A DNA stretch of 64,000 bases from Vibrio sinensis (lineage in GTDB: Bacteria > Pseudomonadota > Gammaproteobacteria > Enterobacterales > Vibrionaceae), in NCBI RefSeq assembly GCF_003605645.1, contig NZ_QVMU01000003.1, forward strand, positions 124,001 to 188,000. The letters are read 5' to 3'. The translations under genes and the position numbers were made by a program. The notes below the pieces were generated by a model. It did not search any database. It had not been told where the DNA came from and saw only the letters and a list, made by a program, of their open reading frames with translations. Below are positions 61,594 through 64,000 of this stretch, piece by piece (positions within the stretch are counted from its first letter, which is position 1; every line of letters starts with the position of its first letter).

Positions 61594-61939
61594 AATGAAA
61601 TTCCCAATCTCTTAATATTTGTTAATTACTTTCTACCCGTTCGCCAATGGAAGGGTAGAGCAAAGATCCATTTATACGCTGAAAGTCATTTTAAATCGAC
61701 TATTCAGAATACGATTTATTACGATTAATCCTGTATTGACGTTTTTTAAGCCAACTAACGAGCAAAACAACATCAATTACAAAAAATTGGTTCAGATTAT
61801 ATCCCCAAATGCCATTAAGATACAGGGGGGACAGCGTCTGAGTTCTTGATAAACCGCCTCTGATAGTTGGAAGTAAAGATTGCACTTTGCTCGTGATGTT
61901 TCGTACAGTATCCCAAGGAAATATAACTTGCGGTATGGT
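61594..61939. other. Divergent spacer between aspS and DUF72 gene
   Basis: This AT-rich gap of about 346 bases contains the aspS promoter and that of the DUF72 gene. No gene seen. The DUF72 start is uncertain and could move up to 61880. Confidence 0.4.
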
Positions 61940-62806
61940 ATGGATTCTCTCCCGATTCGGCTTGGTCTCACGATGTGGTCGCACAATCAATGGCAACAAA
62001 GTTTTTACGGCAAAGGCACTCTACCTGCCGAACGTTTGCAACGCTACGCGCAAGTCTTTCACACCGTTGAGGGCAACACGACTTTCTATGCGACGCCATC
62101 GCAATCGACCGTCTTAAATTGGAAATCTGCAACCAGCGATCATTTCAAATTCACATTTAAATTGCCGCAAGCCATCACCCACCAGCAAATGTTGAGAGGC
62201 ACTCAAGCACAATTAAAAGATTTCCTTCAAGTTATGGCTCCCCTGCATGAAAGAATCGGTCAATGGACGATTCAACTTCCCGCAGCTTTCTCTCCAGAAT
62301 ACCTCGATCGATTAAAAAAATTCTGTCGCTATTTCCCATCGGACTTCCCTCTCGGTGTTGAAGTTCGTCACCCAGAATTCTTCGTTAAGCAAGCGGCTGA
62401 AAAAGAGTTCAACCAATGGCTGATCAATACCGGAATCAATCGCATTATTATGGATAGCCGTCCTGTCTTTGCAGCCAAGGCTGATAATCCTGTGATTATT
62501 GATGCGCAGCAAAAGAAACCACGCGTACCGGTTCATGCCATTGCTACGGCAAATCATCCAATGATTCGTTTTATTGGCCACCCAGATTTAGATACTAACC
62601 TCGAGTTTTTCCAACCTTGGATAAGTAAATTACCCACTTGGCTATCTCAAGGAAAACAGCCCTATGTCATGATACATACACCAGACAACGTATTAGCCCC
62701 ACAGTTAGCTCTAAAACTGTATCAAGCCTTACAACAACACACTTCACTCCCCGATTTAAACGCATTTCCTAACGACAACGGTCAGCCACAATTGCAAATG
62801 TTTTAA
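61940..62806 (+). CDS. DUF72 (YecE-like) protein
   Basis: This 288-residue protein has a TIM-barrel type fold of unknown function. Family markers include LGLTMWSHNQWQQSFYG, VEGNTTFYATPS, FKFTFKLP and FPLGVEVRHPEF. The ORF can extend to TTG 61880, but ATG 61940 (MDSLPIRLG) is closer to the family start. It is divergent from aspS. Confidence 0.9.
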   Translation: MDSLPIRLGLTMWSHNQWQQSFYGKGTLPAERLQRYAQVFHTVEGNTTFYATPSQSTVLNWKSATSDHFKFTFKLPQAITHQQMLRGTQAQLKDFLQVMAPLHERIGQWTIQLPAAFSPEYLDRLKKFCRYFPSDFPLGVEVRHPEFFVKQAAEKEFNQWLINTGINRIIMDSRPVFAAKADNPVIIDAQQKKPRVPVHAIATANHPMIRFIGHPDLDTNLEFFQPWISKLPTWLSQGKQPYVMIHTPDNVLAPQLALKLYQALQQHTSLPDLNAFPNDNGQPQLQMF

Positions 62807-63018
62807 GTGAAATGATCAGTGGTAATGACACCAGCGCAAATTTTTCATAAAATACGCGCCTTTTTTAATGGCGCTCCTCGTACACAGAAAAAGGGCAATA
62901 AGCTCCTTTTTATCACTGATGCCCATCAGCCTAATTAGAATGTGGCTGAACGAGCAATAGAGTGAGCACCATTTTAGTGCTATATAAGCGCCATTCGGTA
63001 AGTTCGCCGAGATGATGA

Positions 63019-63774
<756 letters not shown>

Positions 63775-63894
63775 TTAAGAACCAAGAATCCAATACCAGT
63801 TCGACTATGTGCGTACAGCTTGGAGCAGTAGCTTCAAGTGGTACGCACATAACGTTAGATTTCTAATAGAATTTTTTTATACAGTGACTCACCT

Positions 63895-64000
63895 ATGTTT
63901 AATTTTGCTAATTTTTATCAATTGATTGCCCAAGACACTCGTCTTCAACCTTGGCTGAATGTTCTGCCGCAACAGCTAACGGATTGGCAAAACGCAGAAC
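63895..64000 (+). CDS. cmoB: tRNA U34 carboxymethyltransferase CmoB, partial
   Basis: Only the first 35 codons are in the window (MFNFANFYQLIAQDTRLQPW and on), and the gene runs off the end. The N-terminus and the place right after cmoA fit CmoB, which transfers the carboxymethyl group to tRNA. Truncation is due to the window edge. Confidence 0.9.
   Translation, partial: MFNFANFYQLIAQDTRLQPWLNVLPQQLTDWQNAE

Overview
The window looks like a chromosomal segment of a Vibrio-type gammaproteobacterium. This is inferred from gene content and order: the cydAB-cydX-ybgE-ybgC-tolQRAB-pal-cpoB-nadA block, ruvCAB, a torE-torC-torA trimethylamine N-oxide respiration operon, clpS-clpA next to cspD, a monomeric NADP isocitrate dehydrogenase, rluE, aspS and cmoA-cmoB. 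No species marker is visible, so I do not go below genus level.

Region 1, about 420-16660, is a defence-type genomic island. It is bounded by two near-identical repeats of about 97-109 bp, and the right one contains the 3' end and terminator of a tRNA-Ser(GGA) gene. No integrase lies between the repeats. The island carries an ABC-ATPase/HNH pair resembling Septu (PtuA/PtuB), and a type I restriction-modification operon. That operon reads HTH regulator, hsdM, hsdS, hsdR and a YgjP-type zinc peptidase. The island also carries a divergent single-HKD phospholipase D-like protein and a large UvrD/HelD-type helicase with topoisomerase-like zinc ribbons. The helicase frame is interrupted by one in-frame amber codon. 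The 59-residue HTH gene is very short and easily missed.

Region 2, 16.6-23.1 kb, holds tRNA-Ser, the alanine exporter alaE, a Cache/HAMP hybrid histidine kinase, a UPF0149 protein, a potassium channel with an RCK domain, and nadA.

Region 3, 23.2-34.8 kb, is a long run of minus-strand core genes: the Tol-Pal envelope complex, the cytochrome bd oxidase operon including the tiny cydX, and the RuvABC Holliday-junction machinery. Two perfect FNR-type sites lie upstream of cydA.

Region 4, 34.9-49.4 kb, is metabolic and accessory. It has a GH36 alpha-galactosidase-like protein whose expected nucleophile Asp is Asn, a porin, a 1.2 kb stretch without a convincing gene, and the tor operon with a perfect TorR box. 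It continues with an orphan FetB-like permease followed by two head-to-head DnaA boxes, focA, a TIGR02647 protein, and a divergent PACE efflux/LysR pair. A Rossmann-fold protein and a DUF218 protein close the region.

Region 5, 49.6-64 kb, holds clpA/clpS, cspD, icd, rluE, and an scsB-scsD-like periplasmic thiol redox operon led by an unrecognised small membrane protein. After it come aspS, a DUF72 protein, cmoA and the start of cmoB, which is cut by the window end.

Where the longest possible frame began at a rare codon, I moved the start to a codon with a better ribosome binding site or family match and said so. Base-level positions were read by eye and may be off by a base or two for short sites.
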